Source: Bacteroidales bacterium (GTDB taxonomy: Bacteria > Bacteroidota > Bacteroidia > Bacteroidales > UBA932). Taken from it: a DNA stretch of 64,000 nucleotides. The position numbers were made by a program, and so were the translations under genes. Shown in pieces: positions 52,122-59,194 of the stretch. The notes beneath the pieces were generated by a model, which searched no databases, had not been told where the DNA came from, and was given only the letters and a program-made list of their open reading frames with translations. The stretch's first letter is position 1. Each line of letters opens with the position of its first letter. Where the stretch lies: the NCBI GenBank assembly GCA_024695285.1, contig JAILIM010000103.1, positions 1 through 64,000 on the forward strand, given 5' to 3'.

Positions 52122-52769
52122 CTATTTGACTATGTTGACCAGTTCCTTTACGTTCTGGACCTTGCCGCCCTTGTTCTTGGTGATGACCAGCACGTCGCCG
52201 ATGCCTTTTGCCATCCACTGCTCGACGCGGGTGTCGAGGTTGATGAAGGCCACGGTGCCGCGAACGTCATACTCCAGACACCAGCAGTCGAAGGTGCCGG
52301 CGAGGGTGGTGATCTGCTCGTGTTTGGTGAAACGGATGTTGGAATAGCTGGCGTTGGCCATCAGGGATTCGATGGAGATGGAGCTGTCGGCTATCTTCTC
52401 CCCTATGACGGGATTCTCAGGAATCGCAGGGGCGCTGCCCTTGATGTCCAGGCCCTTGTCGAACTGGCCCATGATGGCGCCGGCGTCGGTGATGAATGCC
52501 TTACCGTCACTCTTAGCCACACATCCGGGATGCGCAACAGCGGCGCCGCTCTTGTCGGCCACCGTCACGTCGTAGGTTATCACGGTCGAAGCGCCTTCGC
52601 GGGCCACGTCCTTGATTGCGTACTGTATGGAGCCGTTCTGGGGCGCGCCGATGGCGTCTTTCTGTATGTAGGATATACGGGTGCCGGGCTCAGTGCTGAA
52701 CCAGGTCTGGGCAGATGCAAAGGCGCTGAAGGCCAGCATCAGGGCGAATATAGATATAAAATGTTTCAT
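52122..52769 (-). CDS. secreted TapB/DUF3108-like protein
   Basis: 215 aa. A signal peptide (MKHFISIFALMLAFSAFASAQ) and then an all-beta protein. The stretch TLAGTFDCWCLEYDVRG and later EQWMAKGIGDVLVITKNKGG resembles the Bacteroidetes TapB/DUF3108 group, whose function is not established. TATATTTG at 52774-52781 (minus strand) ends only 4 nt before the ATG, so the mRNA would be leaderless or nearly so. hypB starts 27 bp after its stop and may share the transcript. Confidence 0.7.
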   Translation of the reverse strand: MKHFISIFALMLAFSAFASAQTWFSTEPGTRISYIQKDAIGAPQNGSIQYAIKDVAREGASTVITYDVTVADKSGAAVAHPGCVAKSDGKAFITDAGAIMGQFDKGLDIKGSAPAIPENPVIGEKIADSSISIESLMANASYSNIRFTKHEQITTLAGTFDCWCLEYDVRGTVAFINLDTRVEQWMAKGIGDVLVITKNKGGKVQNVKELVNIVK

Positions 52770-52773
52770 AGTG

Positions 52774-52781
52774 CAAATATA
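52774..52781 (-). promoter_or_regulatory. -7 promoter element of the TapB-like gene (minus strand)
   Basis: Reads TATATTTG on the minus strand, exact TAnnTTTG. With its G 4 nt before the ATG, it fixes the gene start at 52769. Confidence 0.65.
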
Positions 52782-52791
52782 ATTATAATTT

Positions 52792-53823
52792 TCACACGTT
52801 GGCAATAATGGATGCAAGAGCGTCGATCTGGGCCTGGGTTGTCGCCCAGCTGGTAGCAAATCTGGTCACGAGGCGGCCGTCCGGAAGTTCCTCCCAGAGT
52901 TCGAAGCAGACCTGCTTCCCAATGGCCTCAGCCTGCGTTTTCGTGAGTATAGGGAACTGCTGGTTGGTCGGGGAATCTATGTGGAACGGGATGCCTTTCT
53001 TCGTGAAGATTTGCTTCAGCTGCATGGCCTTTTCGACGGCGCCGCGGCCGATTTCGAAGTACAGGCCGTCGGTGAACAGGGTCTCGAACTGGATGCCTGG
53101 GAGACGGCCCTTGGCCAGCAGGGCGCCGTGCTGCTTGACGGTGGAGAAGAAGTGGGCGGGGGCGCCTTTCGGGAACACGACGGCCTCGCCGCAGAGTGCT
53201 CCGACCTTGGTGCCGCCGATATAGAACGCATCGCAGAGGCCTGCCAGGCCGGGAAGCGTGATGTCGCATCCCTCTCCCGCCAGGCCGTAGCCCAGGCGCG
53301 CGCCGTCGATGAAAAGTTTTATCCCGTAGGAATCACAGATGGCGCGTATCGCTTCCAGTTCCGCTTTCGTGTAGATGGTGCCGTATTCGGTGGGGAAGGA
53401 AATGTACACGAGGCCGGGATAGACGATGTGGTCTTTGGATGGGTCGGAGTGGTACCAGCGGAGGTAGGCTTCCAGTTCGGCGGCATCTATCTTGCCGCTG
53501 TGGCCGGGTATCGTGAGCACTTTGTGGCCGCAGAATTCGACGGCGCCGCTTTCGTGGATGGCGATGTGGCCGGTTTCGGCCGCCACGACGCCTTCGTAGC
53601 CCGCAAGCAGGGCGTCGATGACGGTGGCGTTGGTCTGGGTGCCGCCGGCCAGCAGGAACACGTCGGCTTCCGGGCATCCGCAGGCCTCCCTTATGAGGGC
53701 GCGGGCGCTTTCGGTGAAGCGGTCGAAACCGTAGCCCGGTTCCTGGTCGAGGTTGGTTTCCATGAGGCGCTTAAGTATCTGAGGATGGGCGCCTTCGTTG
53801 TAGTCGCAGGTAAATGACAGCAT
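52792..53823 (-). CDS. threonine aldolase family PLP enzyme
   Basis: 343 aa from ATG 53823. Fold-type I PLP enzyme of the low-specificity threonine aldolase/beta-eliminating lyase group: FTCDYNEGAHPQILKRL, GYGFDRFTESARALI, LLAGGTQTNATVIDAL, the PLP-Asp segment KLFIDGARLGYGL and the Schiff-base Lys in FYIGGTKVGALCGEA. The likely reaction is threonine or allo-threonine to glycine plus acetaldehyde. Beta-hydroxy amino acids or Cys-type substrates cannot be excluded. Upstream in-frame starts would overlap the divergent serpin promoter. Confidence 0.88.
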   Translation of the reverse strand: MLSFTCDYNEGAHPQILKRLMETNLDQEPGYGFDRFTESARALIREACGCPEADVFLLAGGTQTNATVIDALLAGYEGVVAAETGHIAIHESGAVEFCGHKVLTIPGHSGKIDAAELEAYLRWYHSDPSKDHIVYPGLVYISFPTEYGTIYTKAELEAIRAICDSYGIKLFIDGARLGYGLAGEGCDITLPGLAGLCDAFYIGGTKVGALCGEAVVFPKGAPAHFFSTVKQHGALLAKGRLPGIQFETLFTDGLYFEIGRGAVEKAMQLKQIFTKKGIPFHIDSPTNQQFPILTKTQAEAIGKQVCFELWEELPDGRLVTRFATSWATTQAQIDALASIIANV

Positions 53824-53859
53824 GTTTCTTAATTTGGGGCAAGTTAACAATTTTTTGAG

Positions 53860-53867
53860 TATCTTCG
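53860..53867 (+). promoter_or_regulatory. -7 promoter element of the serpin gene
   Basis: TATCTTCG, one mismatch to TAnnTTTG, about 46 bp before the ATG at 53914. Confidence 0.45.
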
Positions 53868-53913
53868 CATCGGACATGCAAGATTCCGTTGGAATCTGCA
53901 TTTTATAATCGCT

Positions 53914-55155
53914 ATGAAGATAATGAATTACATTGCGGCCATCGCCGCGCTGCTGCTTTCCGGGACTTCGTGCCAGGGAATCATCAATGAAATAGACGAA
54001 AGGACCAACCCCTACAAGCCGGTTGAACTTTCGACCAAATCCGCCGCTTTCGTGGAAAAAGGCGAGGATTTCAGTTTCGCGTTCATCGACCACATCAACG
54101 CTTCAGCCAAGGAGGACTACATCATCTCCCCTCTCAGCATGCAGTTCCTGCTCGGAATGCTGCTGGACGGCGCCAGGGGCGACACCGCGGACGAAATTGC
54201 CAAGGTGCTGGGCTACGGCGCAGGCGAGGTGGAAGCGGTCAACGAGTACTGCCTTTCCATGTTGAAACAGCTGCCGCAACTGGACAAAAAGACCAGGCTC
54301 ACGATAGCAAACGCCATATTCGTGGACGACGGCTGGCCGCTGCTGGACAGCTACACCTCCATGGTGAAGCAGTACTACCGCGCGGAGGTCTCCAACCTCG
54401 ATTTCAAGGACAACGCCGGCTCGCTGAAAAAGATCAACGGATGGTGCAACAAACAGACCAACGGCCTGGTGCCCAAGGTGCTCGACAAGGTGGACCCGAA
54501 TATGCTGGCCTACCTGCTTAACGCCCTGTATTTCAAGAGCCAGTGGAAGGAAAAGTTCCAGAAAGCCATGACCGCCGAGGAGACCTTTACCTACGAAAAC
54601 GGCACCAAGGGCAAGGCCACGATGATGAAGATGGAAAAGGAGTTCCGCTACAACGACAACGACATCTACAAAATCGTCAGCCTCCCCTACGGCAACGGCG
54701 CCTATTCGATGGTGGCACTGCTTCCCCAGCCCGGGCACACGGTGGCCGAAGTCACGAAAGCCCTCCGGAAAACCGACTGGAACGAACTGCGGGGCTCACT
54801 GGTACGCTGCGACGTGGACCTGTGGCTGCCCAAGTTCGAGACCAAGTTCCACATAAAACTCAACGATATATTGTCTGAAATGGGCATGCCGCACGCATTC
54901 GACAGCACAAAGGCGGATTTCAAGGCCATGTCCGAGTTCGCCCTCTGCCTGAGCTTCGTGCAGCAGGACGCGATCATCAAGGTTGACGAAGAAGGCACCG
55001 AGGCCGCAGCCGTGTCCATCGGCGGTATGATGAAGGAGACGGCAGTGGCTCCCGGCGAGCATGTGATTTTCCACGCCGACCGTCCGTTCCTGTATCTTAT
55101 CACTGAAGCCAGCACCGGCGTGATCCTGTTCGCCGGGCGCTACGGAAGCAAGTAA
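53914..55155 (+). CDS. serpin (serine protease inhibitor) lipoprotein
   Basis: 413 aa. The lipoprotein signal ends LLSGTSC. The full serpin fold follows, with NALYFKSQWKEKF, the breach region around FVQQDAIIKVDEEGTEAAAV and the C-terminal HADRPFLYLITEASTGVILFAGR. The hinge E-E-G-T-E-A-A-A-V-S has small residues, as in inhibitory serpins. Counting from the hinge Gly as P15 puts P1 at Glu or the preceding Lys (MMKET), so the target protease is uncertain. Being membrane-anchored, it would protect the surface from host or rival proteases. It may balance the cell's own C11-type peptidase, which is speculation. Confidence 0.92.
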   Translation: MKIMNYIAAIAALLLSGTSCQGIINEIDERTNPYKPVELSTKSAAFVEKGEDFSFAFIDHINASAKEDYIISPLSMQFLLGMLLDGARGDTADEIAKVLGYGAGEVEAVNEYCLSMLKQLPQLDKKTRLTIANAIFVDDGWPLLDSYTSMVKQYYRAEVSNLDFKDNAGSLKKINGWCNKQTNGLVPKVLDKVDPNMLAYLLNALYFKSQWKEKFQKAMTAEETFTYENGTKGKATMMKMEKEFRYNDNDIYKIVSLPYGNGAYSMVALLPQPGHTVAEVTKALRKTDWNELRGSLVRCDVDLWLPKFETKFHIKLNDILSEMGMPHAFDSTKADFKAMSEFALCLSFVQQDAIIKVDEEGTEAAAVSIGGMMKETAVAPGEHVIFHADRPFLYLITEASTGVILFAGRYGSK

Positions 55156-55158
55156 TTA

Positions 55159-55914
55159 TCAGCTCATTCCGCGCTGCCGCTTGATGGTTTCGTAGGCCTC
55201 CTGGACCTGGCGGAACTTCTCGGCGGCGGCTTTCTGCACCTCGGGGCCGAGGGTAGCCACCTTGTCGGGGTGGTGCTTCATCGCCATGCGGCGGTAGGCG
55301 GTCTTGATTTCGTCGTTGGTGGCGTTGGGCGAGACTTCCAGCACGGCATAGGCAGAGTCCGAATCCCGGTAGAACATTGCAATCACGGAGGCGGCGTCGG
55401 ATGAGGTCAGCCCGATGGCGGAGGCTATGGCTTCGAGCACGGACTTCTCCGCCTTGCTGAAATCGCCGTCGGCGGTGGCTATGCCGGTGAGGTAGTGGAA
55501 GAGCTGCAGGCGCTGGGAGTAGTTCATGTTGGCGGCTATCTGGGAGCCGACGGAGTAGATGTTAAGCTGCTGGTTGTTAAGCTCTTCGAGTATGCGCATC
55601 GCCTCGTCGACAGACTGCTCGCCAAAGTTGCGTCGCACGAATCCCCGGACGGCGTCAAGCTCCTTGCGGTCCACGCGCCCGTCGGCCCGGATGACTGCTG
55701 ACGACAGCACCAGCAGGCACACGAGGAAGCTGTTCCTCTGCGCGCCGGGGCTGTAGCCACGGCTGCCCTGCCGCGTCTCTTCCGGGTTAAACTCCTGGAG
55801 CCGTCTCCTGAACAGACTCTCGAATGCACTGCCGGCCAGAAAGCCCAGCAACCCCCCGATAGGGCCACCGGACACCCAGCCGATAATCCCCGCTATCCAA
55901 CTGATTGAACCCAT
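55159..55914 (-). CDS. TerB-like and DnaJ-domain protein (DjlA-like)
   Basis: 251 aa. A glycine-rich hydrophobic N-terminus (residues ~5-30) may be a membrane hairpin. Residues ~60-165 form a TerB-type helical domain (SSAVIRADGRVDRKELDAV, TGIATADGDFSKAEKSVLE), and ~185-245 a J-domain with HPD (MAMKHHPDKVAT). This is the order found in DjlA-type DnaK co-chaperones. It is convergent with the serpin, 3 bp apart. Confidence 0.85.
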   Translation of the reverse strand: MGSISWIAGIIGWVSGGPIGGLLGFLAGSAFESLFRRRLQEFNPEETRQGSRGYSPGAQRNSFLVCLLVLSSAVIRADGRVDRKELDAVRGFVRRNFGEQSVDEAMRILEELNNQQLNIYSVGSQIAANMNYSQRLQLFHYLTGIATADGDFSKAEKSVLEAIASAIGLTSSDAASVIAMFYRDSDSAYAVLEVSPNATNDEIKTAYRRMAMKHHPDKVATLGPEVQKAAAEKFRQVQEAYETIKRQRGMS

Positions 55915-56010
55915 TTCTTATGTGTTTGGCTTTGTCACTTCAAATATCGCTCCCGTCCGGCCGGGACTGACATTCTGTCGGAAACTGTTTGATAATAGCA
56001 TGGAAATTGC

Positions 56011-56018
56011 TACATTTG
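56011..56018 (+). promoter_or_regulatory. -7 promoter element of the SanA-like gene
   Basis: TACATTTG, exact TAnnTTTG, 7 nt before the ATG at 56026: another near-leaderless arrangement. Confidence 0.6.
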
Positions 56019-56025
56019 CTTTGAT

Positions 56026-56661
56026 ATGATTAAACGCGCGGTCAAAGTGATACTGCTTTTGGTGCTGTTTGCTGCAATAGTCGTTCTCTATTGCAACATC
56101 CGCATCCGCAGCTATGCTTCGCCCCGTCTGTTCGACGATGTCCAGGAGGTGCCGCACAGGCACGCCGCGCTGGTGCTCGGTACTTCGCCCAATGTCAGGA
56201 GGGGGATGCAGAATTTGTATTTCGTGTACCGTATCGATGCCTGCGTCCAGTTGTTCGAGGCGGGAAAGGTGGACAGAATCATTGTGAGCGGAGACAACCG
56301 TTTCATGACCTACAACGAGCCGGAGGCCATGCGCAAGGCGCTGGTGGCCAGGGGGATACCGAGCAACGTGATCTTCCTCGACTACGCCGGCTTCCGGACG
56401 CTGGATTCAGTGGTGCGGGCGAAGGAGATTTTCGGTCAGTCGTCTTATATCATTGTGAGCCAGCGCTTCCACAACGAGCGCGGCATCTTTATCGCCAGCC
56501 GGAAGGGCATCGACGCCATAGGCTTCAACGCCAGGGACACCAGGTTGAGATATGGCCTAAAAATCAGGATTCGTGAGGTTTTCGCCCGGTGCAAGGTGTT
56601 CATCGACCTTCTGGTCGGCAAGCAGCCGCATTTCCTGGGCGAACAGATTGATATCGGTTGA
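56026..56661 (+). CDS. SanA/YdcF-like DUF218 membrane protein
   Basis: 211 aa. One N-terminal membrane helix (residues ~5-22) is followed by a DUF218 domain: AALVLGTSPNVRRG, IIVSGDNRFMTYNEPEAMRK and VSQRFHNERGIFIAS. E. coli SanA, of the same type, affects the cell-envelope barrier to vancomycin at high temperature; its biochemical activity is unknown. It ends 1 bp before the convergent gene's stop. Confidence 0.85.
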   Translation: MIKRAVKVILLLVLFAAIVVLYCNIRIRSYASPRLFDDVQEVPHRHAALVLGTSPNVRRGMQNLYFVYRIDACVQLFEAGKVDRIIVSGDNRFMTYNEPEAMRKALVARGIPSNVIFLDYAGFRTLDSVVRAKEIFGQSSYIIVSQRFHNERGIFIASRKGIDAIGFNARDTRLRYGLKIRIREVFARCKVFIDLLVGKQPHFLGEQIDIG

Positions 56662-57180
56662 TCAGAGGCGCTCGAACTTGTAGCCAAGGTGGCAGAGTTC
56701 GATGGAGGCGCCTATCTTGAACATCACTTCAACGGTTATCAAGAAGAGACGGTAGGCTTCTGCCGTGCCGGGCTCCACGCTGCGGCGCATCAGGAAATGG
56801 TAGGCCGAGGCGGCCGTGGACTGCATTGCAGCGACGCTGTGCTTGCGGTCTTTGAGGATGGTGTCCGTGATGTGGTCGTCCATGTCGTCGAACTTGCGTT
56901 CGCCCTGGAAGAAGGAGTAGGGCGTCTCTTTGTATTTCGCCCAGTCTTTGTCCCAGAGATACGCCACCGCCATGCCGAGATAGCCGGCACAGCCGAGGCT
57001 GTATTCGGGGTAGCCGTTGAACTCACGCACGGCGTCGCCGTAGTACGACGGGGCGTACCGCAGCCACGCTTCATCGATGTCTTCGGTCTCCAGGAGCGTC
57101 CCCTTCAGGTAACCGCCGCCAGTGCAGGCCTCGACGAGGTATTGGGTAAGGTCTGCCCGGTATTGTTCCTTTTTTGTCAT
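56662..57180 (-). CDS. conserved hypothetical cytoplasmic protein
   Basis: 172 aa from ATG 57180. No signal peptide or membrane helix. Rich in aromatic residues (YAPSYYGDAVREFNGYPEYS, AVAYLWDKDWAKYKETPYSF) and mostly helical. I do not recognise a family. Its ATG overlaps the stop of the TIGR04076-like gene as ATGA, so the two are translated together and may act together. Confidence 0.6.
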   Translation of the reverse strand: MTKKEQYRADLTQYLVEACTGGGYLKGTLLETEDIDEAWLRYAPSYYGDAVREFNGYPEYSLGCAGYLGMAVAYLWDKDWAKYKETPYSFFQGERKFDDMDDHITDTILKDRKHSVAAMQSTAASAYHFLMRRSVEPGTAEAYRLFLITVEVMFKIGASIELCHLGYKFERL

Positions 57181-57479
57181 TCTATTGTTTCTATGTAGAA
57201 GCTGACCGGCCTGAAGCCGTCGTTGCAGCTGATCATGGCGCTCATGGGATCCTTCATCCAGCCGTCGAAGAAGTTGCCCTCCCCTCTTGCGAGCGCCTCC
57301 ACGAACTCCCGCATCACTCCCCACGCCGAAGGACACATCCCCTCCGGGCACTTCCCGTCCACCGACACCCATACCTGCCCCTCCGCCACCTCGCAGGCGT
57401 GCTCAATCGGGTTCTCGTACCGTTCCATCAGGTCCGGATACGATGCCTTCCGTATGGCTGTGATCTTGACTTTGTTCAT
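57177..57479 (-). CDS. TIGR04076 family small protein
   Basis: 100 aa. The layout K-V-K-I-T-A-I, then CEVAEGQVWVSVDGKCPEGM, CPSAWGVMREFVEALARG and CNDGFRPVSFYIE, fits the small TIGR04076 family found in anaerobes, with conserved Cys that may bind a metal or cluster; function unknown. A promoter-like TAGTTTTG lies at 57567-57574 on the minus strand, giving a leader of about 80 nt. Confidence 0.75.
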   Translation of the reverse strand: MNKVKITAIRKASYPDLMERYENPIEHACEVAEGQVWVSVDGKCPEGMCPSAWGVMREFVEALARGEGNFFDGWMKDPMSAMISCNDGFRPVSFYIETIE

Positions 57480-57566
57480 AGGGCGCTGGGAGCGGGGGGC
57501 TTAGGCGTCATGCGTTAGGCGTTGGCCGCTGGGCGCTGGGCATAGGCTGTCCCGCCGTTCCGGACA
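57480..57566 (-). promoter_or_regulatory. leader and promoter region of the TIGR04076 gene
   Basis: Minus-strand TAGTTTTG (57567-57574) fits TAnnTTTG. The leader between it and the ATG is low-complexity, with repeats of GGGCGCTGGG and GGCGTTAGG-type words (57481-57545), and no obvious riboswitch fold. Confidence 0.4.
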
Positions 57567-57612
57567 CAAAACTAACTATTTTGGCTAACTTTTCCAAGGG
57601 CCGGCTTATTTG

Positions 57613-57689
57613 AAAGAATTATCCGATACCACCCTGGCTCCCCCTGGTATCAATTAAGGAGGCAGGGCTGTCGTCTCCGATAATTCTTT
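57613..57689. repeat. nested inverted repeat, 77 bp
   Basis: The outer arms AAAGAATTATCCGA (57613-57626) and TCCGATAATTCTTT (57676-57689) pair with one mismatch. An inner pair, GATACCA (57625-57631) and TGGTATC (57645-57651), forms a smaller hairpin. The design recalls the structured elements at 46614 and 58313, but the conserved core words are absent. It could end transcription of the broken gene at 57693. Confidence 0.6.
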
Positions 57690-57692
57690 GCC

Positions 57693-58154
57693 CTACAGCG
57701 CCGCAATCTCTTCTAATGATAGTCCTGTTGAGGCGGCTACAATTTCAGGAGCCATCTTTTGTGCTCGAATCATGTTGGTGGCTATTCTTACTGCAGCTTT
57801 TATCTCACCTTCTTCTCGACCTTCTTCTCTACCATTCAGAAAAGCGCCATTAATCTTGTCTTCAATATCCCATTGTGTTGTCATAATCGTTGAATAATCA
57901 GTTTCTTTGTCTTCATTCATCGCACTGACTTCGCACGCCTCGAATATCTTCGCGAACACTTCTTCCATCAGTGAAGCTGGACGTTCGGTGAGAGAAGACA
58001 TGTGAGTGAATGCCCATGATAGTTTCTCGGCAAACGAATCATCTGCATGCGGTTCTTCGTTGCCCCGCTTGTAATTGGTCATTTCCAGAAATATGAAGTT
58101 GACCCTGTCCGGCATCCTCCATATACGCGGAGAAGCCGAATTCTGCACTCTCAA
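57693..58154 (-). pseudogene. 3' remnant of an Rpn/PD-(D/E)XK nuclease-type transposase gene
   Basis: About 140 homologous codons read like the C-terminal half of Rpn-family (PD-(D/E)XK) proteins: DRVNFIFLEMTNYKRGNEEP, LSWAFTHMSSLTERPASLME, FAKIFEACEVSAMNED and the tail with GREEGREEGE. The nuclease core that should precede it is missing. Upstream of about 58110 the DNA instead encodes, in another frame, the start of an unrelated HicB-like gene. The remnant is AT-richer than its neighbours, in accord with horizontal origin. Confidence 0.7.
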
Positions 58155-58176
58155 TATAAACTCTTACTCGTTTCAT
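58039..58176 (-). pseudogene. HicB-like antitoxin 5' fragment joined to the Rpn remnant
   Basis: From ATG 58176 the frame reads MKRVRVYIESAEFGFSAYM, like the beta-strand start of HicB-type antitoxins. After E-D-A-G it turns to unrelated sequence and stops at 58039. The switch coincides with the point where the Rpn reading begins in another frame, so two gene pieces were joined here. No HicA-like toxin is adjacent. Confidence 0.45.
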
Positions 58177-58312
58177 AATCATTATTCTAACGCACAAAGC
58201 GAGCCTGGCACGATATAACCAAACTCGCTTTGTAGCCTCTTAGAACTACGGTGTACAGACTTGTAGTGATGCAAAGTTGGGAATTATTTCCGAAATTTGC
58301 AAGTAAAGAAAA

Positions 58313-58439
58313 GCCGGAGGAGAGGTTACACCTCAAACCTTCCGCTTCGCTCCATCCCTCCCACCGCTACGCGGCGGGCCCCTCCCATTCAAGTGGCCAT
58401 GGGCGGCCACTGGTTTGAGGTTGCAACCTCTCCTCCGGC
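58313..58439 (+). repeat. structured palindromic element, copy B
   Basis: The outer arms 58313-58339 (GCCGGAGGAGAGGTTACA, then CCTCAAACC) and 58412-58439 pair over about 27 bp with a small defect. The inner hairpin CCCACCGC-TAC-GCGGCGGG lies between the conserved words CCGCTTCGCTCCATCCCT and CCCTCCCATTCAAG, followed by TGGCCATGGGCGGCCAC. Conserved words match copy A at 46614; both stems differ from it yet keep pairing. About 70 bp downstream is a good + strand terminator. Confidence 0.85.
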
Positions 58440-58481
58440 AAATGCAATCTTTGACAAATTGATTCACTTTCAATGCCTTAC

Positions 58482-58507
58482 AAATCGGCAACCGCGGTTG
58501 TCGATTT
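58482..58507. repeat. 26-bp palindrome
   Basis: AAATCG-G-CAACCGCGGTTG-T-CGATTT reads the same on both strands apart from one pair. It directly precedes the terminator hairpin. It may be a protein-binding site or part of the same RNA fold. Confidence 0.5.
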
Positions 58508-58531
58508 CGGCAAGTGCGTTTGCCGTTTTTT
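58508..58531 (+). terminator. orphan + strand intrinsic terminator
   Basis: Stem CGGCAA-GTGCGT-TTGCCG followed by TTTTTT. No + strand protein gene ends nearby (the closest ends at 56661), so it probably ends a short non-coding transcript that would include copy B of the structured element. Confidence 0.65.
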
Positions 58532-58552
58532 CTTCCAACTCACTCATAGGCC

Positions 58553-58760
58553 GGGGGCGGAGACGGACCGATTTGAACACGGGGCAACTGTTTGGCTATG
58601 ATCTGGGGGCGCTGAAGGCTAGTATTGAGCACGAAGAGGACGTTTTCCCTGGGTCCGGGGGCACTGAAGGCCAGTTTTGAGCACGGGAAGGCCGTTCTGC
58701 ACGAGGCCGGGTGCAAGGCGGGCTGGATTTCAACACGGGGCGTGTGCGGGCACGGGGTTG
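58553..58760 (+). repeat. decayed tandem repeat, four units of 52 bp
   Basis: Units start at 58553, 58605, 58657 and 58709, exactly 52 bp apart. Each opens GGGGGC or GGGTGC and has a TTTGAGCACGGG-like word about 20 bp in. Units 2 and 3 are most alike. No long open frame crosses all units convincingly. Otherwise the 860 bp between 58177 and 59038 hold only the listed repeats, terminator and promoter. Confidence 0.7.
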
Positions 58761-58855
58761 GAGGCGGGAGGATTGTTCAAAAAATGTTCAAAATTATTTT
58801 GCGTTTTCTAAAAGAAAAAGGGGTGATTCTTCTTGCAATCACAATAAATAACATT

Positions 58856-58863
58856 TATATTTG
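58856..58863 (+). promoter_or_regulatory. -7 promoter element of the small ORF-lipoprotein operon
   Basis: TATATTTG, exact TAnnTTTG, with TTG words at about the -33 distance (58833-58836). The predicted leader, about 58869-59038 (170 nt), is long for this genome. A weak inverted repeat (TTGAAAC near 58885, GTTTCAAG near 58980) could fold it into one large hairpin. Confidence 0.65.
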
Positions 58864-59038
58864 CGAGTTCAATATAGGGATAGATTGAAACAGTACAACG
58901 AACTTTGGGCGTACCGCCCTTCCATGGCCGAGCTGAGTGTGGCCCCCGCCGCGCTTTGCCTTATGGCCTGCCGAGTTTGTTTCAAGAGGCCACAATGTGT
59001 TTGAAATTAATTATTTAACAATTTAAATTTTATACATC

Positions 59039-59194
59039 ATGAGTAAAAAACTCTACGAACAACCAACAACAAAAGTCCTCGTGGTACGATTCGGGGGCGT
59101 GCTTTGTGGAAGCGATCCTGCCCATGCATATCACCTGGGCGGCGCCGGTACTTATTCCGATCCGGAAGAACTCTATGACAATGGTGAGTATTAA
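59039..59194 (+). CDS. 51-aa small protein coupled to the surface lipoprotein
   Basis: ATG 59039 to TAA 59192-59194. The product begins MSKKLYEQPTTKVLVVRFGG, has a single Cys (VLCGSD), and ends in an acidic, Tyr-rich tail (SDPEELYDNGEY). The stop overlaps the next ATG as TAATG. Such short, signal-less ORFs with the pattern of positive start, hydrophobic V/L stretch and acidic Gly-rich end commonly precede fimbrillin-like genes in Bacteroidales, as I recall; their role is unknown. It could tune translation of the lipoprotein or be a peptide product. Confidence 0.65.
   Translation: MSKKLYEQPTTKVLVVRFGGVLCGSDPAHAYHLGGAGTYSDPEELYDNGEY

Noticed and set aside
57693..58154. an intact Rpn transposase
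   Set aside because: Only the C-terminal half is present; the PD-(D/E)XK core motifs are missing and the upstream DNA belongs to another gene.
58297..58888. short + strand frames of 60-130 codons in the repeat region
   Set aside because: They run through the palindromic element, the terminator and the 52-bp tandem repeats, have no ribosome binding site or promoter, and give low-complexity products.
58869..59038. invertible promoter upstream of the lipoprotein operon
   Set aside because: I searched for inverted repeats flanking the promoter at 58856-58863, as in phase-variable Bacteroides loci. The only inverted words found (near 58885 and 58980) lie in the leader, downstream of the promoter.
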